Below are positions 54,001 through 62,346 of a stretch of 64,000 bases of DNA, one piece after another (position 1 is the stretch's first letter; each line of letters opens with the position of its first letter). The notes beneath the pieces are model-generated. The model worked only from the letters and a program-made list of their open reading frames with translations. It made no database searches and was not told the DNA's origin. A program made the translations under genes and the position numbers. This DNA comes from Halictus rubicundus (lineage: Eukaryota; Arthropoda; Insecta; Hymenoptera; Halictidae): NCBI RefSeq assembly GCF_050948215.1, contig NC_135149.1, positions 11,079,001-11,143,000 on the forward strand, written 5' to 3'.

Positions 54001-57000
54001 CGTGTGCGGACTATTTTTGACGGTTGGGAGGATTGTTTTTCGGATATACAGGGTGTCCGGGTTTTACCGGCCAAACTACAGGAACATGTTCTACAAGTAG
54101 AAATAAGAAAAAAATGTTAGTTGAAGTTCGGTTAGAAACGCTTTATTACAATGTTATAAACAAATGAAATTGAATTTGACAACGGTGGATTTTTCCGTAC
54201 ACGAAATGAATATCAGCGTAATCCTCATTTGAAAAGACTCTTGGCATTTTCACCACGATTTCTTGATCTAACAAGTGTTGCGGTAAAAGTGACAGTGATG
54301 TTGAATCACTCCTAGGTAGTAAACATGATAACTATCGACGAATACGATAAGCATGTTCGACCTTTCATACTCTGCGAAGTAAAATCCGCCACTACCAAAT
54401 TCAATTTCATTTGTTCATAACGTTGTAACGAAGCGTTTCTAACCGAACTTCAAATAACATTTTTTTTTTCAAATTTCCAATTGTAGAATACGCTCCCGTA
54501 GTTTGGCCGGGAAAACCCGGGAGAGCCGGTATATAAATTTTTCGTAAATAAAATTCAATTTTTCCATGGAAAAACGCCGGTCCTCTAAAGACTTCGTAAC
54601 TATATTTAGGTGATCGTAATTAAGAAAGTAATCGAATACTTTCGAACGACAGTGTATGCGATGCACCATATCGCCGTCGCGAACGCATACACGCACAAAC
54701 ACACGCGCAATCGTCAATCAGAGTGGCCGGATCGATAGACTATCAGGAGCAGGCCAGTCGGAAAAGCCGAGTGTCAGGAGGTGGATCGAAATAAAAGGCA
54801 CAAGGGCCGAGAGAGCCGGTCGTTACGGAAATATCGTGGCTTCTCCCATGAGTGACTCCGGCCAGGTGGTCCCCCGCCCATAGAAAACGGGCGACACATG
54901 CGGATGCCATACAAAAACGCGGTCGCCACGTGGCGTCGGATAATAATAACGTTACGATACTCCATTTTAGACGTACGATGGTCCCCCAAAAGCCTTCCCC
55001 CCTCCCTTCTCTCTCTTTCCAGGAACACGTGCGCGCGTTTCCTTTTCCAGCTCTCTCCCTCTCCGTCCCTCTCACTCTCTCTCTCTCTCTCTCTCTTGTA
55101 ATCCACCGACGTTGGTACACCAACTGTCTCCTCGTAGTCTCCTGATCGAAGCGTCCCTTTCGATCGTTTGAAGGGCTGAAACCTGGCGTCGTCGTGTCTC
55201 ACCCCCGACGCTTGAGCGGTAAGGGTGCTCGATTCGAGGGGACAAACTAACCCCGCAACAATCGAGCCTCGAATTGTCCGAATTCCCGTACGCTCCTCTG
55301 GAAGTCTCTTTGCGGGTCCTGGAATTTTCACAAGCTTTCCGCCTTTGTCTTTGCACCGCGGAAATTTCGCTGAATGTTCACAACATTAAACCATCAACGC
55401 GTCGATATCGAATGCTGTTATTTCGTGCGCTTCTTCGGCGCATACAATTGCCTCCAGAGGAATTTAATTTGACTCTTAACCCCTTGCACTAGGATTTATT
55501 TTACGTTGTTTCAGTGACTAGAACTTTTATGTAATTCGCAATTTTCTAAAAAAAAAGGACAACATTTATGTCTATTGCATGCCTATATGTTTTTCCATGG
55601 CTGTACATTAACAACGGCAAAATAGAATTGTATTTCGGTTTAAAGGAAATCAATAACATACCTACATATTTATTAGACTCTGTTCAGCATCTTCGGCACG
55701 AGTATGACTCGATATTGTAGGGCAAGGGGTTAACTCCTTGTCGTATGACTTCCTTTTAGCAGTTACGCTGATATTTTGTCCTTGATCATTCCATGAAAGA
55801 AAAAAGGAAATTTTTTACCAGCTGCATCCATCCATTTCGTTATTCTTCGAAGCTGCGCTGATTACAATTTCTTTGTCTTTAATCATTCCATAAAAGAACT
55901 CTTCCCAGCTGCAAAGATTATAATTTCGTTGTCTTCGATAATTGCATAAAAGAATAAGGAGTTATTTGTGTTTGCTGTACGACTACATTTACTTACCTTC
56001 AGCCATTTTGTAAAAGGGAAAAGAAGATTTATCGTATGTCTCCACTGATTTACTCTTCGCAGCTACAATGATTAAAATGGAACTTCGGAACTTTATTTCG
56101 ACTTTCGAAAAAATTAATATTTAGTGAATTCTATTGAAAATATTCATCACGAGGCTGCACATTTTTGTGATGAATAGCTTCCAAAATAAAAATTGTCTGG
56201 TCAGTTGCAAGGAACGAGTATTAAACAGAAATGAATAAATAATTCACTATTACAATAAAAAATTATACACACCTGTGCATGTGACAAATGCGAAATGGAC
56301 GCACAAATCCATTGTTCTGCAAGGGGTCAGAAAACAGCAAAAGAGTTGCAACTCCCAGTCACCGTTCGGAGCACTCGGAGCCGCAAAAGGGCGAGGAATC
56401 GGGAATCGCAAAGAGCATATTAATACGTCCCGCGTTCATTAAAATCTTGTTCGAGGAATGTTTGTGTTCCGCGATTCATCCCGTTGTAAACATGAAGGGG
56501 GTAGCTTTGGGGTTTGATATTACTTCTACGGTCTGTATGTGACGTCTGTTGACACAGGTCCTCGGATTCAAGGATACGTATGTGTGGTTGAAGGACGACA
56601 GACCCGGCCAGGAGAAGCGCGGAGGGTTCCGTTCGCCGAAAGCTCTGAACTCGAATGCCAAGGTACATACATTATTTCCATGTATCGAGAACCGCGTTTC
56701 GATTATCTTCTGACGAGACTTCCTCTTCGTTGAAAAGATCATTTGGGCGGATCAGCAGAGGGCGATCGAGCGACACAAACGGGGTTACGTGCCTCTGGCC
56801 AACTTCGAGTCGGAGAAACCTCTGATAAGGGAGAAGAGACTGGAATTGGATCGGTATCGATCGAACAACGTGGAGGACGATCAGGAGTTTCAGGATTATT
56901 TCGATTCGGAAGACTATGGCCGGATGTTCAACGACGAACTCTGGGGCCAAGAGTGGTACCTGGTAATGAACTTGTTATCTGAAAATTTGAAACGTGTCCT

Positions 57001-60000
57001 ACGGGGTTGATTAATCGAAGGGGGTCGAGAATCGGTAACTGGGAGAGTTGATGGTAAAATTTTCGACTGTTGGTTTCTCGCTGTTCAGATAAGATCGCGC
57101 TGTTTTATCAACTGTTGTAGCAAGACACGAGGTCGAATAAAGCTCTCCCGAAGCTCGATTTGAATGTACTACCCTTGTATCGACTGGGGGTAACTGGTCG
57201 TGGCGTTAGGATTGCTGTTCTGGACGATGGGTTAGAGTATACCCACGATGATCTGAAGAATAACTATGTGAGTTTGTAGGAATTAGGGTTAGAGCTACCC
57301 CTGTTGTCTGACAGGTGACAGGGGATGTTATTTTGGGGGTGTACTTTCCCTTTGAACTCTCTGAAAATGATCGATTAATCCGGTCACTGTTTTATTCTGA
57401 ATTTATTGATCCAGGATCCGGAGATTAGCTATGATGTGAATGAGGGTGATGACGACCCCCTTCCACGATATGAATTGTCAGGTAAATAGCAATAAAACAT
57501 TCTTGCTATATTGAAAAAAATTAATTTATAGGGAAGAAGAAATTTCTATAAATATAAATTGAATCTATTAGCATCTGTTACGTGCACAAAGTAATTCATG
57601 GCACTTTCATTTGTTTCTTTTCAATAAAAGTCGTACTTCTCCACTTTAATCCCTTACAAATTCAGGGGAAGTTCGATAAATGTTAAATCCTGAAGTTTTA
57701 TCGCGAAATGCCATGAATTCAAGATCGTAGTAAATTGCAATAAGTAGAAGTGGCGCATTATATTTTCGTATGTTGGATCGAATCCAACGCTTAGGGATGA
57801 ACGGGCACGGGACAAGATGTGCAGGCGAAATCGCAATGGAGGCCAACAACCGGAAGTGTGGCGTAGGCGTCGCTTTCGAGGCTTCTGTCGGGGGGATCAA
57901 GCTTCTCGATGGCTTGGTGAACGATCGCGTCGAGGGAGAGGCTCTCGGTTTCAAACCGGAAGCTGTGGACATTTACACCGCCTCCTGGGGACCTGCAGAC
58001 GATGGAAGAAGTTTGGAGGCTCCTGGGAGACTCGCAGCGGAGGCCCTCGAGCGTGGAATTGCCATGGTACGTATTCAGAAGTTGTGATAATCGCAAACAT
58101 TATTAAAAGCTCTGTGTGCACAATTCACATGACATCCCGTTCTCTTTACGTGGAACACCAATGATCCGGAACTCAATTGTAAAGAAAAATTTATTGTGTA
58201 TTGTTGTCTCAAGGAAATGAGAATTCTAATCGCAAAGAATTAACACTTCTAATTGCAAAGGCTAGTATTCACAATGTTAATTGTTTTTTCATTGTACTTG
58301 AAAAAAATCGGAGATCCTGCCACGAATAGCGAATCAAACCAAATTGCGAAGATGTTTAATTCCTAGATCGACCAATAAGCATACGAAACACTTCAACGAA
58401 TGAAAATAAAGCAAACGTAATTTTACTAAAAACGAAACCCGCTCGGTTTTTGCATCAGCGTTTTCAATTAGCAGAATTTTCATCGAGGGATTGTTCCTTC
58501 CCAGGTAAGTCGATGAGCTTTCGGCGAGGCGAGCTTAAAATCTCGAGCGTTACCGTGGAAGATTAAATATGGATGAAGAATAAATCGTGCGCGATGTCGA
58601 AGAGCAGCTCCCGCTGCATATTTATACCGTGGGTGCATATTTATCCTGGCATGACGCGCCGCTGTTTCGCCGGATGCATCCTGAAAAATATCCAGCGAGA
58701 GTTAATATTTAAAAACATTCTGCCCGCGATGCGATTACATTATCGATTTTGTTGGTCGAACTGTGCAGGGGAGAGAAGGCCGGGGGAGCATTTACGTGTG
58801 GGCTTCCGGAAACGGGGGCTCGAAATCGGACGATTGCGGATGCGACGGCTACGTGGGAAGCATTTACACGGTCGCCGTTGGATCTGCCAGTCAGACGGGA
58901 AGGTTCCCTTGGTACGGAGAAAGTTGTCCAGCTACCATGGCCACGACCTATAGCAGCGGCGCTTATCACGATCAGATGATAGTGAGTGCCACAAAAATTC
59001 GTCTGATTTTCGTGATTCTTCAGGTGTTTCGAAAGTCTTTCTGCCTCCATTTTCGTTCATAAGAAGACATCCACATTTTCCTTTAAACCCTTAAGCCGCC
59101 TCTGACAAGTGACGAAATTACTTTTTCCATCGCCATTTTCCTTCAGCGCCCTTAAGTAAGTCGTCTCCGATGTGACAATATTATTTTTGTTTAGATCCCT
59201 TTCCCTTAGATCATATGGTGTGATTGCATAGGAAAATGATTTTAGTAGAAAGGGTTAGAACGGCTAGAAGGGTTAGAAGGGCTAGGGTTAGGGTTAGTGG
59301 GTTGCCACCCACTTGCCAAATCGATTACTTCCAAAAAATAAAGAGTAGAGACAATTGATGGAATACTATACATTCGTTATGAAGACTTCTTCCTTTTCAT
59401 TTTTCTCATTCGGTGGTATTAAATTTAATTATTAAGGACATTTTTTTTAAATGAGAAAGGTCGTTAACTAAACATGTACTTCGGCTAACTTTAAATGTAT
59501 ATCATGTTTCTTATACATACGTTCCAAACATATTTTGTTTATACAGGGTGTTCGGTTACGGGTGGGAGGAAATTTATGGGGTGGTTCTCCATGACAATAT
59601 AAGACGAAAATGAAGAGTATAAAAATTGTGATTTCGGCACCATTTTTTGGGTATTAACAATTAAAAGTCCGCCTATAATGCGGCAACCCGGTCGACATAG
59701 GTGTACGCTGCGTACGTCATAGAGGCGCGCGACAGTCACGTATCAGGTGACAGATACTCCGCGTGCCTCGCAAGAATTCGGCTTGTAAACTGTCCGATTG
59801 GGTCATTCTACACGCATTTCCGGTTCTATCCTAATTGTTGGCTAAACTGTGTGACGTCGAAGCCTAACCATTGGGTGCGAGCGAGAACCCTCTTTGATAC
59901 GTGACTGCCGCGCGCCTTTATGACGTAAGCACCTTACACCTCTGTTGGTCGGGTTGCCGCGTTTTAGGCGGATTTTTAATTGATAATAACCAAAAAATAA

Positions 60001-61275
60001 AGCCGAAATCGCAATTTTTTATTCTTCATTTTCGTCTTATATTGCCTTGTAGAACCACCCGTAAAATTATGTCCCACCTGTAGTACAACACCCTTTATAT
60101 GGACAAATGTTAAGGGATGATTCTCCACACTGTATTGACACTGCTTTCTTCAGCTATATTTCATCTTGTAATCATTAAAGATTGAAGTCCTTCGAAATCC
60201 ATTTTCATTCCTTAAGACGCCCTGTATATTCAATTAAAGTATCACTCGAGGAATGACGCAGCATCAGAGGCTTTCCTAATCAGCCGCAACCAAACTCTTC
60301 TATTACCCGGGTGACTGAAACGAGAGAACGGGCAGGGAATAATTTAATGGATTCCTTTTCCATCTTTCCAGGCGACAACGGATCTCCGAAACACCTGCAC
60401 AACAAGACACACAGGTACATCAGCCTCCGCTCCATTAGCTGCTGGGATCCTGGCGCTGGCTCTTCAAGTAAAGTACGACCCATTCCTCGAGTCTGTTGAA
60501 ACTTTTCCCTTATCGTTCGTCCCGTGTCACAGCGGGCCGTTTCCATAAAATAGGTGGAATTAACTAAAAAATTTGCATGTCATGAAATTGGCTGAAACTA
60601 GGTTTTTTCGTAAGTTGATACTTTTCGTCTAGCAATCGATAATGTATAATCAACGCATACATAAATTTTCCCCAGCTTTTCGCGATTCTGGCCCACTGTG
60701 CGTCGCGACGGAGCTCGTCCAATCGGCGGTGTAGATTTATCCGCGACGTCCGCGAATCTGTTCGCGTCACGGTTCATTATCGAGCTTCCGGATACTTTCT
60801 GGAGAATTTTCTGTCGAGAAAAAGGAGCACAAGCTTCCCGGCTCGTTTGCCGGTTTTTCCTTCTCCCGCTGCGGAAACACGACTCGACACAGGAAACGCA
60901 TTAAAGATAAATCCGTCCCCGGGACGGAATTAGCATAAGACTCTGGCTCGAAGTGAAAAAGTTATCGTTCCATGTCCGCGGAGTTCGGCGAATATTTCAG
61001 ACGTCGTGCGCGCAAGATTGCGAAACTTGAGCGACGTCGTTACGTCGAAGTTGTTCCAAGTTATTAACGGGCCCGAGTTTTGTCGATGCTCCCCGGCAAT
61101 GTTCAAACATGATTACGAAATTCTCTGCGCCACGTCGGTCCTGCATAGCAATAGAACGAATATTTCGCGATGATTAGCCACCGGCTTAATACGGACGTTC
61201 TTCTTGAAGCAAGGATCTGACCTGGCGAGACGTGCAGCATCTGATCATCTGGACCTCCGAGTACAGCCCCCTCAG
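39034..61275 (+). CDS. PCSK1-like: Neuroendocrine convertase 1-like (PC1/3, PCSK1 family) protease, 5' ten exons, 3' end outside window
   Basis: Subtilisin/kexin prohormone convertase that would cut neuropeptide and hormone precursors at dibasic sites in secretory granules. Joined exons: 39034-39041, 39107-39272, 56558-56662, 56738-56962, 57121-57267, 57415-57481, 57795-58066, 58769-58981, 60372-60472, 61210-61275. All junctions are GT/AG and phase compatible and give 456 residues. Signal peptide is about 1-23, prodomain 24-108 ending RHKR, then the catalytic domain with Asp203 (AVLDDGLEYTHDD), His244 (NGHGTRCAGE), oxyanion Asn345 (WASGNGG) and Ser418 (HTGTSASAP). PC1/3 rather than furin or PC2 is indicated by IIWADQQ before the prodomain site, WGQEWYLQDTR, EIAMEANNRKCGVGVA, SASQTGRFPWY and IIWTSEYSPL; the oxyanion residue is Asn, not the Asp of PC2. 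The rest of the catalytic domain, P domain and tail are missing because the window ends. Subtype is sure from motifs, not from a tree. Confidence 0.93.
39107..39272 (+). CDS. PCSK1-like: PC1/3 exon 2: signal peptide and N-terminal prodomain
   Basis: The acceptor is TTCTTGTTCGCAG and the donor is CCG|GTAAGT, ending in phase 0. With exon 1 it encodes residues 1-58. The hydrophobic core WLVVTWILVNGFMVIDA is a signal peptide with likely cleavage after Ala23. It is followed by EEWVVRLEGGP and SGYRYLGP, the convertase prodomain pattern (human PC1/3 has NEW...GGPEA...ELGYDLLGQ). The next 17.3 kb is intron. Confidence 0.88.
39400..39950 (+). repeat. Degenerate ~120-base tandem array starting 130 bases after exon 2
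   Basis: About four decayed units, each with AAGGGAATTCAG, CAGCCATGGTCAGAC, a GGTACAATTT word and GAAGATTTACTAAATTCG. Clearest copies start near 39520, 39645 and 39760. The same unit recurs at 42.34-42.65 kb. Confidence 0.72.
41075..41170 (+). repeat. Two-copy ~61-base tandem duplication
   Basis: GAGCTCTAGAACCTTTCAGA and GGGCTCTAGGGCCTTTCAGA lie about 61 bases apart with matching flanks. Confidence 0.55.
42340..42650 (+). repeat. Second block of the ~120-base degenerate array
   Basis: Three decayed units marked by AAGGGAATTCAG (42342), GAGAATTCAGCCATC (42460) and AAGGGGATTCAGCCAGC (42567), each followed by a TCAGAC word. Same family as 39400-39950, 2.4 kb downstream. Confidence 0.68.
44515..44640 (-). 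repeat. Single arm of the 63.4-kb palindrome family
   Basis: Matches the right arm at 63805-63915 (shared words GGAATTTTCTCGCC, AAATCTACAGGATTACAT, AAAGTTTAGCC) with scattered mismatches. No inverse partner is seen nearby. It lies in intron 2. Confidence 0.75.
48735..48885 (+). repeat. Diverged single arm of the 63.4-kb palindrome family
   Basis: Matches the left arm at 63447-63600: GGTTAAACTT, AACCCAGAAATTTTTAACT, AATCCTGTA, CCGAAAATC and ATGCGTGTTTAAA occur in the same order with mismatches. It lies in intron 2. Confidence 0.72.
52260..52880 (+). repeat. 161-base tandem satellite (about 3.8 copies) in PC1/3 intron 2
   Basis: The marker word ACGTGTGGAAAGCAAGG recurs at 52461, 52622 and 52783, exactly 161 bases apart, with a decayed first copy near 52295. 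Each unit also has AATAATCATACGAATAACAAAT, AATATTGTTAATACGA and GAATGCT in order. Copies differ by scattered substitutions. The unit is close to nucleosome length. Confidence 0.85.
53798..53943. mobile_element. TTAA-bounded miniature element (PC1/3 intron 2)
   Basis: 146 bases, left end TTAACCCTTTCAAGACGG and right end GGCTCGAAAGGGTTAA; inverse terminal repeats CCCTTTC/GAAAGGG. Confidence 0.66.
54049..54530. mobile_element. TA-flanked miniature inverted-repeat element, CAGGGT family, copy 2 (PC1/3 intron 2)
   Basis: The left end is TA then CAGGGTGTCCGGGTTTT. The right end is decayed (AAAACCCGGGAGAGCC then GGTAT). Arms of roughly 150 bases match in inverse orientation, for example GAAGTTCGGTTAGAAACGC near 54124 and its inverse near 54440. 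It has a different interior from the other two CAGGGT elements and no coding frame. Confidence 0.85.
55005..55095 (+). repeat. CT-rich tract ending in (CT)n
   Basis: Imperfect CTCTCC runs lead into about 11 perfect CT units (55074-55095), within PC1/3 intron 2. Confidence 0.92.
55476..55733. mobile_element. TTAA-bounded miniature element (PC1/3 intron 2, just upstream of exon 3)
   Basis: 258 bases, left end TTAACCCCTTGCACTAGG and right end TGTAGGGCAAGGGGTTAA; inverse terminal repeats CCCCTTGC/GCAAGGGG. Confidence 0.72.
55757..56080 (+). repeat. Degenerate ~60-90 base tandem repeat upstream of PC1/3 exon 3
   Basis: The words GCTGCGCTGATTACAATTT, TTTGTCTTTAATCATTCC and CATAAAAGAA recur near 55760, 55850 and 55905, with a partial copy near 56058. 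Confidence 0.58.
56558..56662 (+). CDS. PCSK1-like: PC1/3 exon 3: middle of prodomain
   Basis: 105 bases, phase 0 to phase 0, residues 59-93. It starts VLGFKDTYVWLKDD, which aligns with the prodomain segment after LGQ in PC1/3, and has a basic QEKR at residues 76-79, the position of the secondary prodomain cleavage cluster (RRSRR in the human enzyme). Acceptor TTGACACAG, donor AAG|GTACAT. The identity rests on alignment with the family and on perfect phase with exons 2 and 4. Confidence 0.85.
56738..56962 (+). CDS. PCSK1-like: PC1/3 exon 4: prodomain cleavage site and acidic spacer
   Basis: 225 bases, phase 0, residues 94-168. It begins IIWADQQ and reaches the primary maturation site RHKR (105-108), matching the RSKR site of the family. 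A second R-x-K-R site, REKR, follows at 124-127. An acidic tyrosine-rich stretch (DQEFQDYFDSEDYGRMF) then leads to NDELWGQEWYL, the start of the conserved catalytic unit. The spacer between RHKR and NDELW is 49 residues against about 11 in the human enzyme. An in-frame stop at 56711 forces an acceptor downstream of it; TTGAAAAG at 56737 is preferred. Confidence 0.92.
57121..57267 (+). CDS. PCSK1-like: PC1/3 exon 5: catalytic aspartate
   Basis: 147 bases, residues 169-217, from QDTRSNKALPKLDLNV to DDLKNNY. It carries the active-site Asp203 in AVLDDGLEYTHDD. The acceptor is AACTGTTGTAG and the donor TAT|GTGAGT. Confidence 0.95.
57415..57481 (+). CDS. PCSK1-like: PC1/3 exon 6: calcium-site loop region
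   Basis: 67 bases, residues 218-239 plus one base, reading DPEISYDVNEGDDDPLPRYE. It is the convertase segment between the catalytic Asp and His, with the conserved YDVN and DP.PRY signature. Acceptor GATCCAG, donor TCAG|GTAAAT, leaving phase 1. Confidence 0.93.
57795..58066 (+). CDS. PCSK1-like: PC1/3 exon 7: catalytic histidine and substrate-pocket strands
   Basis: 272 bases, residues 240-330. The split codon G|GG completes Gly240, followed by MNGHGTRCAGE with the catalytic His244, then EIAMEANNRKCGVGVAFE, GGIKLLDG and the signature DIYTASWGPADDGRS. It ends at ATG before GTACGT. The acceptor CCAACGCTTAG is purine-interrupted but in phase. Confidence 0.95.
58769..58981 (+). CDS. PCSK1-like: PC1/3 exon 8: oxyanion-hole asparagine
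   Basis: 213 bases, residues 331-401. It begins GREGRGSIYVWASGNGG, in which Asn345 is the oxyanion-hole residue. The subfamily cysteine motif DDCGCDGY and SASQTGRFPWYGE follow, then TYSSGAYHDQMI. Acceptor CTGTGCAG, donor ATA|GTGAGT. Confidence 0.96.
59544..60095. mobile_element. TA-flanked miniature inverted-repeat element, CAGGGT family, copy 3 (PC1/3 intron 8)
   Basis: A 552-base element flanked by TA, with left end CAGGGTGTTCGG and right end CAACACCCTT. Arms of about 190 bases are inverse copies (59544-59735 and 59906-60095), including GATTTCGGC/GCCGAAATC and the GCGGCAACCCG/CGGGTTGCCGC pair. The roughly 170-base middle is unique. It makes up about 40 percent of intron 8 between exons 8 and 9. 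Confidence 0.9.
60372..60472 (+). CDS. PCSK1-like: PC1/3 exon 9: catalytic serine
   Basis: 101 bases, residues 402-434 plus two bases, starting TTDLRNTCTTRHTGTSASAP; Ser418 is the nucleophile. The end was placed at AAA|GTACGA (60472) because, with the exon 10 start at 61210, it gives LALQVNKDLTWRD, the same length as LALEANPNLTWRD in human PC1/3. A stronger donor, CAA|GTAAAG, lies five bases upstream (end 60467) and also makes an in-frame product, with the alternative acceptor at 61213. Confidence 0.86.
61210..61275 (+). CDS. PCSK1-like: PC1/3 exon 10: last catalytic-domain exon in window
   Basis: 66 bases, residues 435-456 plus two bases, reading KDLTWRDVQHLIIWTSEYSP then Leu. LTWRD.QHL..WTSEY is diagnostic for PC1/3 within the family (furin and PC5 have QTS or RTS at this place). 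The donor CTCAG|GTGAGC leaves phase 2. No matching continuation (the expected GFG or NA region) was found before 64000, so the next exon is more than 2.7 kb away. Confidence 0.9.
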
Positions 61276-61863
61276 GTGAGCACAAGGATCGGCTGTTTAT
61301 TACGATACCTCATAAATTTCTTCGGGGAATCCTGAAGAGATTCCAGGCATCCTATTAAGCTTTCCACTGTACAAAGTATTCGCATCGCAATGCGATGGAA
61401 ATGCATTTCAAAAGAAGCTATTAGCTCCGAGAGAGCAGCGTTCTTAAATCGTTCCGGAACAATGGAAACCGTATCCTGGCATCGTTAAATCTCCATTCTA
61501 CATACGCTCCGATAAAATCACGCATAAAACCGTTCCTGTATTATTTCAGTTTTGCCAAATTGGCCGGGAAACGTATAAATTTACATGAGAATTTTACGTC
61601 TAAATAATTTTAATGGGCTATTAATATTCATTAGCAACGATATGTCAATTAGCATTAACCATTATGTACATGAATATATTATAATTTTCTTATTAAGCTT
61701 GCAGAAAATCCGATTGAAAATACTGCAAATTCGAACGTCCGCCGTTTTGAAACTGTTCGGAACTTTTACGCAATTCTGAAGATGGTAGAGGGGAGGGTCT
61801 TTACGTTTCATGATGCAGTTTGGTTTGTCTCGATAGGAATTTCGGTTCCCGAGATATCGTTGT

Positions 61864-62074
61864 TTAACCCATTTACATCATAAGGAAATATGAAAAGAAG
61901 ACCTTTATCACCAAACTTTTTTTTTATTATATTTAAATACAAAAATGACTACAAGTAAAAGAACTTCATATTTCAGCATAATAAGAAAAAATAAATTGAG
62001 CGTATATATACGCTCCGATGATAGTAACCAGGAAAATTGAGCGTATATACACGTTAATGATACAAATGGGTTAA
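61864..62074. mobile_element. TTAA-bounded miniature element (PC1/3 intron 10)
   Basis: 211 bases, left end TTAACCCATTTACATCAT and right end ATGATACAAATGGGTTAA. Two copies of AAATTGAGCGTATATA lie about 44 bases apart near the right end. Confidence 0.72.
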
Positions 62075-62346
62075 AGGAGCACGTAATTTTTAATGTCTCG
62101 TCATCTGTCCGTCTCGCTCGCACACTCGGACCTCTCACTCTCTCGCACTCATTGCACTAATAAACATTGATGTCACGTGGTGTAGTTTATGAATGAACTG
62201 CTTCTTCAGTATTTACTATTACTATTACTACTAGCGTGCGGCCCGTGCTACTTGGACCTCGAACTTCAAACTCCCGGGACTAACTAAGCGAGAGACATGA
62301 ATCGAAATTCTCTGTAAAGAGCACATACTATATCTCAGGGTAGTTG

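Larger units (their letters stand above)
39273..56557 (+). other. Intron 2 of the PC1/3 gene (17.3 kb)
   Basis: GTAAGT donor and TGTTGACACAG acceptor, with matching phase 0 on both sides. No exon that I could recognise lies inside. The intron is made largely of repeats: degenerate ~120-base arrays at 39.4-39.95 and 42.34-42.65 kb, a decayed array at 55.75-56.08 kb, the 161-base satellite at 52.26-52.88 kb, TTAA elements at 53.80 and 55.48 kb, a CAGGGT element at 54.05 kb, two fragments of the 63.4-kb palindrome family (44.5 and 48.75 kb), C homopolymers, and a G-rich stretch near 50.7 kb. The stretches 43.0-44.5, 44.65-48.7 and 48.9-52.2 kb otherwise show nothing I can name. Long first introns often carry enhancers, but none was identified. 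Confidence 0.85.

Noticed and set aside
54850..54868. SDSGQ followed by GTGGTC as an alternative exon before exon 3
   Set aside because: Upstream residues do not resemble the convertase prodomain, whereas exon 2 at 39.1-39.3 kb does and ends in the same phase.
54774..55331. Minus-strand open frames of up to 185 codons
   Set aside because: They run through the CT/GA microsatellite, giving repeated Arg-Glu; low-complexity artefact.
59270..59312. GGGTTAGGGTTAG run that looks like a telomere repeat
   Set aside because: Only about two units among looser GGTTAGAAGG words; too short to call an interstitial telomere.
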